Below, piece after piece: positions 44,352 to 52,542 of a DNA stretch of 64,000 nucleotides. The notes under the pieces were generated by a model, which saw nothing but the letters and a program-made list of their open reading frames with translations, was not told the DNA's origin and made no database searches. Origin of the DNA: Arthrobacter sp. GTDB lineage: Bacteria > Actinomycetota > Actinomycetes > Actinomycetales > Micrococcaceae. Numbering within the stretch: position 1 is the first letter of the stretch; the number at the start of each line of letters is the position of its first letter. The stretch is from positions 95,071-159,070 of the forward strand of contig NZ_JAPSHJ010000003.1 in assembly GCF_031179985.1 (NCBI RefSeq). Direction: 5' to 3'. The translations under genes were made by a program, and so were the position numbers.

Positions 44352-44750
44352 ATGAAGAAAAAGCTTCTCTTCGGAACAGGGATGGCCGCGGGATACGTTC
44401 TCGGTTCACGCTCAGGGCGCGCCGCCTACGAAAAAATCAAGGCGCGGGCCGCAAGTATCTGGGACAGCAAGCCCGTCCAGGACAAAGTTTCGGCGGCCAC
44501 CGAGGCAGTTAAGGAAAAGGCGCCGGAGGTCACTGACCAATTGACGGAAGCAGCCAGGCGGGCGGGGACGGTCATCAGTTCGGCCATGCACCGGGATGAC
44601 GGGAAGTCCGGCGGTTCGAACGGGCACAAGTCCGACGGCGGCACAGTCACCGAAACCAGCATCCCCGCTCACAGTACCCATCCGGAAACCGCCAACCTGG
44701 GCACCTCCAGCGACGAGGGTCCGGCTGTAGATCCCGGCAAGAACATCTAA
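44352..44750 (+). CDS. YtxH-like membrane-associated protein
   Basis: This 132-residue protein has an N-terminal hydrophobic segment (LLFGTGMAAGYVLGSRSGRA), then an amphipathic helical region with Lys/Glu repeats (VQDKVSAATEAVKEKAPEVT) and a disordered Ser/Gly/His tail. This layout matches the YtxH-like general-stress proteins. It has its own terminator upstream, so it is a separate unit from the GlsB gene. No catalytic residues are visible. Confidence 0.75.
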   Translation: MKKKLLFGTGMAAGYVLGSRSGRAAYEKIKARAASIWDSKPVQDKVSAATEAVKEKAPEVTDQLTEAARRAGTVISSAMHRDDGKSGGSNGHKSDGGTVTETSIPAHSTHPETANLGTSSDEGPAVDPGKNI

Positions 44751-44907
44751 AAACTTCCTATAAGCCACGGCACGCGAGTGTCTTCCGCGTGAGACCGGCT
44801 GGGCACTGCGGTCAGCCGGATATCCCCGGCTGGCCGCACCGCTGAGAATTGAGCGCCAGAATATAGGGGCTCCCACAACCGTCTGGGGAATTGCTGGAAA
44901 TTGTCGG

Positions 44908-44921
44908 TGCAAGCGCTTACA
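44908..44921. promoter_or_regulatory. MalR/LacI-type operator upstream of the amylase gene
   Basis: TGCAAGCGCTTACA matches a palindrome centred on CG at five of six base pairs. It lies about 95 bp before the GTG start in the 265-bp gap 44751-45015. The gap also holds a short CAGCCGG/CCGGCTG hairpin (44813-44832) and no gene. A maltose/maltodextrin-responsive repressor is the likely binder. Confidence 0.6.
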
Positions 44922-45015
44922 GTGTGAGTTGGCTCTCAGTAGCCGGTCTCCATAATGACATCGTCTCACTCTGCCCTTCGCCGCAGCAGCGCCGCTAACC
45001 GGAAGGATCCCTATT

Positions 45016-48000
45016 GTGTTTTCCCGCTCCCTGCCCTTCTTGCAGCCCAGACCAAACCGAGTATCCGAGCAAGGGACGGGCATAGCCTTCCGTACAGGGA
45101 TGACCTTCCTCGTGGCTGCCGCTACTGCTGCTGCCGGCATGAGCACAGCGCATGCCGGGCCGAAATCCGAGGATCCGCAGTCGCCGTCGGGGATCCACTC
45201 CCTCAGGGCGCCGGTAACAGACGAACGGTTCTACTTCGTGATGGCGGACCGCTTCAGCAACGGGAATACCCAGAACGACGACGGCGGCCTTGGTCCGGAC
45301 CCGATGGTGTCCGGGTTCGAACCGACCAAGAAGGGCTTCTACAACGGCGGGGACCTCCAGGGCCTACGGGAACAGATTGACTACATCGAAGGGCTTGGCA
45401 CAACCTCAATCTGGCTAACCCCCAGCTTCAAGAACAAGGCCGTGCAGCCAGAGGACAAATCGGCCGGATATCACGGCTACTGGATAACGGACTTCACCCA
45501 GATTGATCCGCATCTGGGCACCAACGCCGAACTGAAAGCTCTGATCGACGACGCCCATGCCCGGGGCATGAAGGTCTACTTCGACATCATCACCAACCAC
45601 ACTGCAGACGTCATCGGCTACGAGGAAGGCGACCGCACAGCGTACGTCTCCAAGGACGTGGAGCCGTACGTCAACGCCGCCGGGGCGGAGTTCGATGACC
45701 GGGATTACGCCGGAACCGGGGAGTTTCCGGAACTGGATCCGGCCACTTCATTTCCCTACACCCCCGAGCTCCAGGCCGGGGAGCAAGACCTGAAGGTCCC
45801 GGCGTGGCTCAACGATCCCACGCTGTACCACAACAGGGGTGACACCACCTTCGCCGGGGAGGACGCCTACTATGGCGACTTCTTCGGCCTGGACGATCTG
45901 TTTACAGAACACCCCACGGTGGTGAACGGTATGAAGGAGATCTACAAGACGTGGATCCGTGACTTCGGCGTGGACGGCTTCCGAATCGACACCATGAAGC
46001 ACGTCAATGACGAGTTCTGGCAGGATTTCGGTCCGGATGTGCTCGCCTACGCCAAGGAACAAGGCAAAGACGAGTTCTTCATGTTCGGCGAGGTATTCGA
46101 TACCACCAAGAGCTTCACCTCCCAGTTCACTACCCGGAACAAAATGCAGGCAGTCCTCGATTTTCCCTTCCAGGAAGCTGCCCGCAACTTCGCTTCACGC
46201 AGCCAGGACGCAGCACAATTGGAAAGCTTCTTCGCCGGCGACGACTGGTACACGGACGCCGACTCCAACGTCTATCAGCTGCCCACGTTCCTTGGAAACC
46301 ACGACATGGGCAGGATCGGCAGCTTCATCAGTGCTGACAACCCGGGTTCGGACGACGCCGAAAAAGTTGCCCGCGACAGCCTCGCGCACGAGCTGATGTA
46401 CTTCTCGCGCGGCAACCCGGTGATCTACTACGGCGACGAACAGGGCTTCACGGGCCCCGGTGGAGACCAGGATGCCCGGCAGACACTGTTCGCCAGCAAG
46501 GTCCCCGAGTACCTTGACGACGACCTCCTGGGCACCGACGCCACCCACAGCACCGACAACTTCAACACCTCACACCCCCTGTACGGCAAAATCAGCGAAC
46601 TCGCTGCCCTGACCACGGAACATCCGGCACTCCGCGACGGCGCACACCAGCACCGCTATGCCTCCGATGGCCCGGGCATCTACGCGTTCTCCCGGATCGA
46701 TGCCGAGGATCAGCGCGAATATGTCGTGGCCCTGAACAACAGCGAGCATCCCCAGACGGCCAACGTTCCTACATACGTTGGCAAGCGCACCTTCACGAAG
46801 ATTTATGGAGAGGCCGCCGCAGAGTCCAAGACCGGCTCCAACGGAGAGCTCAGTGTCACCGTTCCGCCGCTGTCCGCGGTGGTGTACCAGTCCTCAGGCC
46901 GCATTCCGCACTCAAAGGCGGCTCCCGGCGTCGTCCTCCAGGAGCCAAAACCCGCCGAAGGCGACAACGGGCGCCTTCAGGTGGCGGCCGACGTCGACGG
47001 TTCCTCGTTCTATGAAGTCACCTTCGAAGCACGGAAGTCCGACGTCGGATGGGAGCGGATCGGCACCGATGACACCGCCCCGTATCAGGTGTTCCATGAC
47101 GTCGCGGCGCTGGAGACCGGAACCGTCGTGGAGTACCGCGCCGTGGTGCTGGACAACGGAGGCCACTCGTCTACAAGCGAAGCGAAGAGCGGCACTGTTC
47201 CTGCTGCGGCCCTGAGCATGCAAAGGCCCGCGGCCGGAAGCAGCGTCCAGGGGAGAGTTGAAGTCAGCGCCGTCGCCAGCCCAGAAAAGGCCGACCATGT
47301 GGTGGAATTTGAGCGGAGCATCGACGGTGGGGACTGGACGGCCATCGGCAGCGACAGCTCCTCCCCCGTCTACACGGTGTTCGATGACATCGCGGCCTTG
47401 GGGCTGGCAGACGGAACCGAGCTGAGGTACCGGGCCACCATGGACGTAGCCGGCGCCGGAACAGTGACCAGCGACGTCCGGACCGTAGTGGTCGGCGAGA
47501 TCCCGCAACCCGATTCGGTCACCGTGGCCGGCGACCTCAACTCGGCAATGGGCTGCGCCGAGGACTGGCAGGCCGATTGTGGGGCGGCGTTCATGACTCT
47601 TGACCCTGCCGACAAGGTCTGGCGCCTCACCATTCCGTCCCTGCCCGCGGGAACTTACCATTACAAGGCCGCGCTGAACGGCACCTGGGATGAGAACTAC
47701 GGTGCGGGCGGCGGCCTCAACGGTGCCAACATCGTGCTGGAGCATCCAGGTGGTGCCGTCACGTTCCGCTATGACCACAGCACACACATCATCAGCGCCG
47801 TCTACGCCTCGCAGCAGCCCGGCGCTGTGGCCGTGGCCGGAAGCCTCGATTCTGAACTGGGGTGCCCCGAGGACTGGATGCCCGGCTGCGACCAGGCCCA
47901 GTTGGCTTTGGATCCGGCTGATCTGGTGTGGAAGCTGGTTGTTCCCGATCTTCCCGCGGGAAGTTACGAGTTCAAGGCTGCGCTCAACCGGTCCTGGGAC

Positions 48001-48114
48001 GTGAACTATGGGGCTGGCGGAGCGCCCGCCGGCGCCAACATCGCCTTGAACCACGACGGCGGACCGGTGACGTTCCGGTATGACCACGTCACCCACGTCA
48101 TGACGGCCGTCTGA
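45016..48114 (+). CDS. Secreted alpha-amylase family enzyme with two X25 modules
   Basis: This is a 1,032-residue GH13 protein. A signal peptide spans about 1-48 (ending near AHA). The catalytic barrel has Asp325 in DGFRIDTMKH as nucleophile, Glu359 in MFGEVFD as acid/base and Asp430 in GNHDMGR. C-terminal to it lie a beta domain, two domains of unclear fold (about 640-820), and two tandem copies of a pullulanase-type X25 module. The latter begin VAGDLNSAMGCAEDW and VAGSLDSELGCPEDW. It should hydrolyse starch, pullulan or glycogen outside the cell. The start is GTG with AAGGA about 9 bases upstream. Confidence 0.93.
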   Translation: MFSRSLPFLQPRPNRVSEQGTGIAFRTGMTFLVAAATAAAGMSTAHAGPKSEDPQSPSGIHSLRAPVTDERFYFVMADRFSNGNTQNDDGGLGPDPMVSGFEPTKKGFYNGGDLQGLREQIDYIEGLGTTSIWLTPSFKNKAVQPEDKSAGYHGYWITDFTQIDPHLGTNAELKALIDDAHARGMKVYFDIITNHTADVIGYEEGDRTAYVSKDVEPYVNAAGAEFDDRDYAGTGEFPELDPATSFPYTPELQAGEQDLKVPAWLNDPTLYHNRGDTTFAGEDAYYGDFFGLDDLFTEHPTVVNGMKEIYKTWIRDFGVDGFRIDTMKHVNDEFWQDFGPDVLAYAKEQGKDEFFMFGEVFDTTKSFTSQFTTRNKMQAVLDFPFQEAARNFASRSQDAAQLESFFAGDDWYTDADSNVYQLPTFLGNHDMGRIGSFISADNPGSDDAEKVARDSLAHELMYFSRGNPVIYYGDEQGFTGPGGDQDARQTLFASKVPEYLDDDLLGTDATHSTDNFNTSHPLYGKISELAALTTEHPALRDGAHQHRYASDGPGIYAFSRIDAEDQREYVVALNNSEHPQTANVPTYVGKRTFTKIYGEAAAESKTGSNGELSVTVPPLSAVVYQSSGRIPHSKAAPGVVLQEPKPAEGDNGRLQVAADVDGSSFYEVTFEARKSDVGWERIGTDDTAPYQVFHDVAALETGTVVEYRAVVLDNGGHSSTSEAKSGTVPAAALSMQRPAAGSSVQGRVEVSAVASPEKADHVVEFERSIDGGDWTAIGSDSSSPVYTVFDDIAALGLADGTELRYRATMDVAGAGTVTSDVRTVVVGEIPQPDSVTVAGDLNSAMGCAEDWQADCGAAFMTLDPADKVWRLTIPSLPAGTYHYKAALNGTWDENYGAGGGLNGANIVLEHPGGAVTFRYDHSTHIISAVYASQQPGAVAVAGSLDSELGCPEDWMPGCDQAQLALDPADLVWKLVVPDLPAGSYEFKAALNRSWDVNYGAGGAPAGANIALNHDGGPVTFRYDHVTHVMTAV

Positions 48115-48132
48115 CGTTTCAGCCCGGTGTCT

Positions 48133-48166
48133 TCCGTCCACGTCTTCAAGGGAAGGCGTGGACGGA
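48133..48166. terminator. Bidirectional terminator
   Basis: TCCGTCCACG (48133-48142) pairs with CGTGGACGGA (48157-48166), with an inner CTTC/GAAG stem. It is shared by the amylase gene and the convergent GntR gene. Confidence 0.8.
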
Positions 48167-48167
48167 G

Positions 48168-48872
48168 CTACCCGGAAAGCTCGTTGGAAGCGAAGAGTCC
48201 CCTGATGAGATCGCTGAGGTGTGACCAGTGCTCCCCTGACATGGTGGCCGCCGCTTCGGCGTCGCCTTGTTCACAGACGAGGATGAGTTGGTTGTGGTGA
48301 TTGATGGTTTCCTCCCCGCCCAGGAGGCCGGAGAACTTCCGGTAAAGGATTCTGTGGAGTTGCGGGTGGAGCTGTTCGATGATGCGTTTGATGACAGGGT
48401 TTCCGGCGGCATCGATGATCACACTATGGAACGCGTCGTCCGCGGCCAGGGCCTTGGAGACGTCCTGTTTTTTCACAGCGGCGGCAAAGTTCTTGTTGGC
48501 CTGGCGCATCACGTGGAGGTCACGGTCCGTCAGCCGTGGAACCGCCGATTCCATGGCCAGGGAATCGAGTGCCTTGAGAACGGCAAGGTTTGCCGCAATG
48601 TCGTCTTGATTCAGCGTCGAGACTCTTGTGTAAACACCCGGCTTGGCCTCTATGAGCCCACTTTCAACGAGCCGGGTGAGGGCTTCGCGCACCGGGGTCC
48701 TGCTGAGCCCAAGCATTTCTGCCAGATCGGAGTCTTTGATTTTCTCGCCGGGGGCGAGCTCACCCCGGACAATGGCATCCCGGAGCCGGTCATAAGCTGC
48801 GTCGCTCATCTTCGGTCGGTCAACGGTGCTGGTGTGGACTAGCGGCATATTGGACACAGTACTCTGCGTCAC
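48168..48872 (-). CDS. GntR family regulator, FCD type
   Basis: This 234-residue protein has the winged helix LAEMLGLSRTPVREALTRLV at the N-terminus and an FCD domain with DAFHSVIIDAAGNPVIKRII. It is translated from a GTG that overlaps the racemase stop by 4 bp. Probably it controls its own operon at the palindromes near 49.7 kb and, formerly, the lost symporter. Confidence 0.9.
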   Translation of the reverse strand: MTQSTVSNMPLVHTSTVDRPKMSDAAYDRLRDAIVRGELAPGEKIKDSDLAEMLGLSRTPVREALTRLVESGLIEAKPGVYTRVSTLNQDDIAANLAVLKALDSLAMESAVPRLTDRDLHVMRQANKNFAAAVKKQDVSKALAADDAFHSVIIDAAGNPVIKRIIEQLHPQLHRILYRKFSGLLGGEETINHHNQLILVCEQGDAEAAATMSGEHWSHLSDLIRGLFASNELSG

Positions 48873-49669
48873 CGCTCAGCAATGACAAGGCGGACCACCG
48901 TGACGGCGAGAACTTCCGCGGGATCGATGAACGGCACCGGGATATCGTCGGCCGACAGGCCAACGGGAACCTCCGTGCATCCGGCGATAATTGCCTGGGC
49001 CCCCGCGTGGATAAGACCCCGCGCAGCTTGGATGAATAGTGGCCGGGCTGCGCTGGTGTTTCCCGCTTTGACGGCGCGAATGGGGGCCATCACCAGATTC
49101 TCCTGGCAGTCAGCAGCGGGCGTGATGACCGAAATGCCCTCCCTGTCGAGCCAGGATTGGTAGAGGCCGGCCTTCTGGGTTCCTGTCGTGGACAGCAGTC
49201 CCACCTTTTGAACGGTTGGTGAGAGCTGCCGGACGTACTTTGCCGTCTCTTCAATCATGTGAACGATGGGGATATCGACCTCTGCCTGCACGGCTGCGAG
49301 GAAGGCATGAGCCGTGTTGCAGGGAACGGCAAGCATCCTGGCCCCGGCCTCTTTCAGCAGCCTGGCCCCGGCAATGAGGGCCGGTGTTGGATCCTCACCG
49401 TGCGTCAACAGCGCGTCTGTCCTGTCAGGAATCGTGGGGTCGGACCAGATCAGGACCTGAAGATGCTCCTGATCGCGCGTGGCGGGGGTGGCGTGCACCA
49501 ATTTGAGGTAGAAATCCGCCGTCGCTTCAGGACCCATCCCTCCAAGGATCCCCACGACGCAGCGCTGGCGCAAGGTGGCCTTCAACCCAGGAGCCGCAAG
49601 TGGAGGCAGAGAGAAGAAGGGTGCCGGCGGTGAGATGCGGGCGCCAATTCGAGTCTTCATTGGAGTCAT
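48869..49669 (-). CDS. Aspartate/glutamate racemase family protein
   Basis: This 266-residue protein has the two half-domain signatures with active-site cysteines: VGILGGMGPEATADFY, LAVPCNTAHAF (first Cys) and AIIAGCTEVPVGLS (second Cys). It interconverts L- and D-Asp or Glu, or a related acid. The N-terminal extension of about 35 residues before the first strand suggests that an internal start is possible. It is operonic with the GntR gene. Confidence 0.9.
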   Translation of the reverse strand: MTPMKTRIGARISPPAPFFSLPPLAAPGLKATLRQRCVVGILGGMGPEATADFYLKLVHATPATRDQEHLQVLIWSDPTIPDRTDALLTHGEDPTPALIAGARLLKEAGARMLAVPCNTAHAFLAAVQAEVDIPIVHMIEETAKYVRQLSPTVQKVGLLSTTGTQKAGLYQSWLDREGISVITPAADCQENLVMAPIRAVKAGNTSAARPLFIQAARGLIHAGAQAIIAGCTEVPVGLSADDIPVPFIDPAEVLAVTVVRLVIAER

Positions 49670-49694
49670 TTCTAAGGTAGCGGGTCTGTATCCA

Positions 49695-49736
49695 GTATAT
49701 TACATACCGCTTGACCTTGGTATGCAATATATTGCA
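49695..49736. promoter_or_regulatory. GntR-type operator cluster upstream of the racemase operon
   Basis: GTATATTACATACC (49695-49708) is repeated inverted at 49719-49732 with 12 of 14 matches. TGCAATATATTGCA (49723-49736) is a perfect 14-bp palindrome overlapping the second arm. The AT-rich tract lies between the racemase start and the decayed symporter gene. Confidence 0.65.
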
Positions 49737-49739
49737 CGC

Positions 49740-50485
49740 TCGCTGCTGTGGTTCGTCATTGCATCGGCCCTGGTGGCACGTGCGGTTTCGTCACGGCCCA
49801 CGCTCTCAATGTCGGCGACGGATTAGGCCTGGTTCCCACGGGAGATGGCGGCATTGAGTCAAAACCCATGGATTACCAGGCATTCATCACCAACACTGAT
49901 GGAAGTCATGCTCAAAGTCCCACTGGGTGATCATGATTGCCGTAGCTGTGGCCTTCCTTGGGAAGCAGCCTTCCGCCTGATACGTGCCGTCCGGGAGCCC
50001 ATGGTTATCGCGTTCGCTACCTCCAGCAGTGAGGCGGCGCTCCCCAAGCTCATCGAAGGGCTGACGAAATTTGGTGTCGATAAGAGCACGACGGAGTTCG
50101 TCCTCCCGCTGGGATACTCCTTCAACGTTGACGGCTCCATGTGTACATGACATTCGCGTCCGTGTTCCTCCTCAATGCCTACGGCATTGACATGGACCTT
50201 GGTCAGCAGATTGCCATGACCGCCATGCTGTTGCTGAGCAGCAAAAGGCATGGCCCGGGCTCGTTGGTTATCGTGGCCGCCGTCGTACCTGCCTTCGGTA
50301 TCCCCGCTGGCGGTATCGCCGTGCTCCTGGTGATTGATCAACTCCTGGACATGGGCCGGACAGCCACCAACATCCTTGGCAACGCCATCGCCACCGCCGT
50401 CCTGGGCCGCAGCCACGACAAGGCGGCACGCCTTCAATCGCAGCATCACAACGACATTGCTGAAGTCTTGGAAAAGCCGAACTGA
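49740..50485 (+). pseudogene. Decayed dicarboxylate/amino acid:cation symporter (DAACS, GltP/DctA family)
   Basis: Segments of one protein appear in three frames in the correct order. These are WFVIASALVA, then CGFVTAHALNVGDGLGLVPT, MIAVAVAFLGKQ, REPMVIAFATSSSEAALPKL with LGYSFNVDGSM, and FASVFLLNAYGIDMDLGQQI with VVPAFGIPAGGIAVLLVIDQ. The family motifs SSSEAALP and GYSFNVDG are intact locally. A one-base loss at about 50148 (GSM to MYMTF) shifts the frame, and internal residues are missing elsewhere (after LLLSSK). The N-terminal half is absent: the remnant begins right after the operator, so about half of the gene was deleted. Confidence 0.85.
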
Positions 50486-50511
50486 CTTCAGTCAGATAGC
50501 CAATCCAACAC

Positions 50512-50558
50512 AAAGGGAGGCGCCGGGATCCAGACTTCGGATCCCAGCCCCTCCCTTT
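50512..50558. terminator. Terminator hairpin
   Basis: AAAGGGAGG (50512-50520) pairs with CCTCCCTTT (50550-50558), with an inner GGGATCC/GGATCCC stem. It lies between the pseudogene and the convergent lipoprotein gene. Confidence 0.7.
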
Positions 50559-50598
50559 CGCTTTGACTGGCGGCGCAGGTGCCCAGCGTTCTCTCGGA

Positions 50599-50934
50599 CT
50601 AGGCCGCGCAGGCCTTCTTCAGCTCACTGACGGAGGCTGCGGGAACTTCCTCGCCGGCCTCGGCGATCTGCTTCATGGGGTCTGTGATTTCGGCTGGCAC
50701 TCCGGCGGTCTCTGCCCCAGCGACCAGGCCGACGAGCAGCTTCTTGTCCTCAACGCTGACAACTCCGTCCTCGATGACTGCGCACACCTGCCCCTTCACC
50801 TGGTCAGCGGCAGCGCTGGCAACTTCCGTTACTGCGGAGCTGGCGGCATTCTGGGCCGCTTCCTGCACCTGGCCGCAGCCGGCAGCGAGGACTAGAAGCG
50901 GGATCATGGACAGCAGGGCAAGGGAACGTTTCAT
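50599..50934 (-). CDS. Small predicted lipoprotein
   Basis: This 111-residue protein has the signal MKRSLALLSMIPLLVLAAGC, with Cys20 in a lipobox. The mature part is helical, Ala/Glu-rich, with one further Cys near the middle and one near the end. No domain is recognised. Confidence 0.75.
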   Translation of the reverse strand: MKRSLALLSMIPLLVLAAGCGQVQEAAQNAASSAVTEVASAAADQVKGQVCAVIEDGVVSVEDKKLLVGLVAGAETAGVPAEITDPMKQIAEAGEEVPAASVSELKKACAA

Positions 50935-51027
50935 CCATCCACCCTAACAATGTTCGGCCCGCTGCCTTTCCGCCGAACAGCCGGTGAACAATCCAATAGG
51001 CATGGGTTTGCACACCTACAAGTGCGG

Positions 51028-51321
51028 TCAGTCCACAGCGTCCAGCCAGGTCAGCACGGAGCCGTCCTCCTCGATGTGTGAAGCGAGCTCTCCGTTGAAC
51101 TTTGCACCGTAGTCTGCGGTGATGTGCTCCTGGAACGCGGCATCGTCCGCATAAACCTCAAAGACGAAGTATTCACGTGGATTCGTTTGCCGGGTGTACG
51201 GCAGGAAGAGCTGGTTGCCGGGTTCCTGCCGGACTTTTTCGGTGAGTTCGCGCATCATTTCCGCCACCCGCACCTCGCTTCCGGATTTTACGGTGAACTC
51301 GGCATAGAGGGTTTTGGTCAT
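51028..51321 (-). CDS. Antibiotic biosynthesis monooxygenase-like (ABM) protein
   Basis: This 97-residue protein begins MTKTLYAEFTVKSGSEVRVA and contains REYFVFEVYADDAAFQEHI, the ABM ferredoxin-like dimer fold. The family includes quinone and heme-degrading monooxygenases. The start at 51321 has AAGGAG six bases upstream. It is 43 bp downstream of the LacI regulator on the same strand, so probably co-transcribed with it. The substrate is unknown. Confidence 0.88.
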   Translation of the reverse strand: MTKTLYAEFTVKSGSEVRVAEMMRELTEKVRQEPGNQLFLPYTRQTNPREYFVFEVYADDAAFQEHITADYGAKFNGELASHIEEDGSVLTWLDAVD

Positions 51322-51364
51322 CATGTACTCCTTGGAGGTTGCAGGGTGAGGCAAGGTTGATTTG

Positions 51365-52453
51365 TCAGAGATGCGGGGCCGGTAAGCCCGGAGGGGCGAG
51401 TTCGCCGGACCCCCGAACAATAAGTTCCGAGGGCACCACATAGGTTTGCGGAGCCGACTGGTCGCCGTCGATACGGGCCAGAATTCTTTCCGCAGCCAGT
51501 TTCCCGATCCTTTCCGGGTGCTGTGCAACCACCGTGATTCCGGGGTCCATCATGTCCGCCAGCGCGAAATCGTCGAACCCGACCAAGGCGATCCTCTTAT
51601 TGGCGTTCAGCTCCTTCAACCCGCGCATCGCCCCGAAAGTGACGAGGTTCTGGCTCGAGAAAATGGCGGTGGGGGGATCATCAGAACCAAGTAGCCCACG
51701 TGTTGCCTGCCGGGCAGACTCCTCGTCGTGGAGGCCCTCGCGGATGGGAACGGCGGACGTCGCGATGCCCGCCGCGGCCAGAGACTCAAGAAATCCCCGA
51801 CGACGTTCGCGTGCAGTCTGGATGTCCGTCCGGTCTCCGAGATAAGCAAGTTTCCGGTGCCCCCGGCTGATCAGATGGGCTGCTGCCTTTGCGGCTCCGG
51901 CAGCGTTGTCCGTAACCACAGCGTCCGCCTCGACCCCGACGGGTTCACGGTCAATGAAGACGGTGGGCAGGTCCCTGGAGTGTTCCGGAATAACGTAGGC
52001 CTGGCTCCGGGCGATGGGCGTCAGCACCAACCCGTCCACGCGCCGGCCCAGGAAGGCCGCCACCAGGGCCTTTTCGCGTTCAGGATCATCGTCCAGGCTG
52101 GCGGCGAATACAGCGATGCCCCGCACTGACAAGGCATCTTCCATGGCCCGGTGGATCTCACTGCTGAAGGGGTTGGAGACGCTCGGCAGCAGCAGCCCCA
52201 CCGAGAGCGTCTGCCGTCCGGACCTGCGCAAACTTCCTGCGGCCATGTCCAACTGATAGTTCAGCTGCTGGGACGCACCGACGACGCGCAGCCGGGTGGC
52301 CTCGGAGACACCCGGCTCGTTATTCATGACGCGCGAGACAGTCTTTATTCCGACGCCGGCCAGCGCCGCAACGTGTCGCATCGTGGGCCGGCTCTTTCCC
52401 ACTTCAGCCTGGTAACGATTAGACATCGTTGTCACAACCTCGTCCTTCATCAT
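51365..52453 (-). CDS. LacI family transcriptional regulator of the fructose operon
   Basis: This 362-residue protein has the helix-turn-helix and hinge MRHVAALAGVGIKTVSRVMN and NNEPGVSEATRLRVV near the N-terminus, then a periplasmic-binding-protein-like sensor. It is divergent from the frcBCA-fructokinase operon. Its ATG at 52453 has AAGGGA as ribosome site; a second ATG at 52424-52426 lies in an operator copy. Confidence 0.9.
   Translation of the reverse strand: MMKDEVVTTMSNRYQAEVGKSRPTMRHVAALAGVGIKTVSRVMNNEPGVSEATRLRVVGASQQLNYQLDMAAGSLRRSGRQTLSVGLLLPSVSNPFSSEIHRAMEDALSVRGIAVFAASLDDDPEREKALVAAFLGRRVDGLVLTPIARSQAYVIPEHSRDLPTVFIDREPVGVEADAVVTDNAAGAAKAAAHLISRGHRKLAYLGDRTDIQTARERRRGFLESLAAAGIATSAVPIREGLHDEESARQATRGLLGSDDPPTAIFSSQNLVTFGAMRGLKELNANKRIALVGFDDFALADMMDPGITVVAQHPERIGKLAAERILARIDGDQSAPQTYVVPSELIVRGSGELAPPGLPAPHL
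52421..52434. promoter_or_regulatory. Second operator copy inside the lacI coding region
   Basis: Read on the lacI strand this is TGACAACGATGTCT, matching the perfect operator TGACAACGTTGTCA at 12 of 14 positions. It overlaps codons 7-11 of the regulator, as expected for autoregulation or looping. Confidence 0.6.
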
Positions 52454-52463
52454 CGACTTTCCC

Positions 52464-52512
52464 TTGACTCTACCCTGTGATCCTGATTACATGATGGCTG
52501 ACAACGTTGTCA
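52464..52512 (+). promoter_or_regulatory. Fructose operon promoter and perfect 14-bp LacI operator
   Basis: TTGACT (52464-52469) and TTACAT (52487-52492) are spaced by 17 bp. TGACAACGTTGTCA (52499-52512), a perfect palindrome centred on CG, covers the expected start of transcription. Repressor binding would block the operon directly. Confidence 0.85.
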
Positions 52513-52542
52513 TGACTACACGCCTCAAACCCAGGAGATTCA

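Noticed and set aside
46912..48141. 409-residue frame antisense to the amylase gene
   Set aside because: It is a shadow of the X25-containing part of the amylase; no domain or ribosome site.
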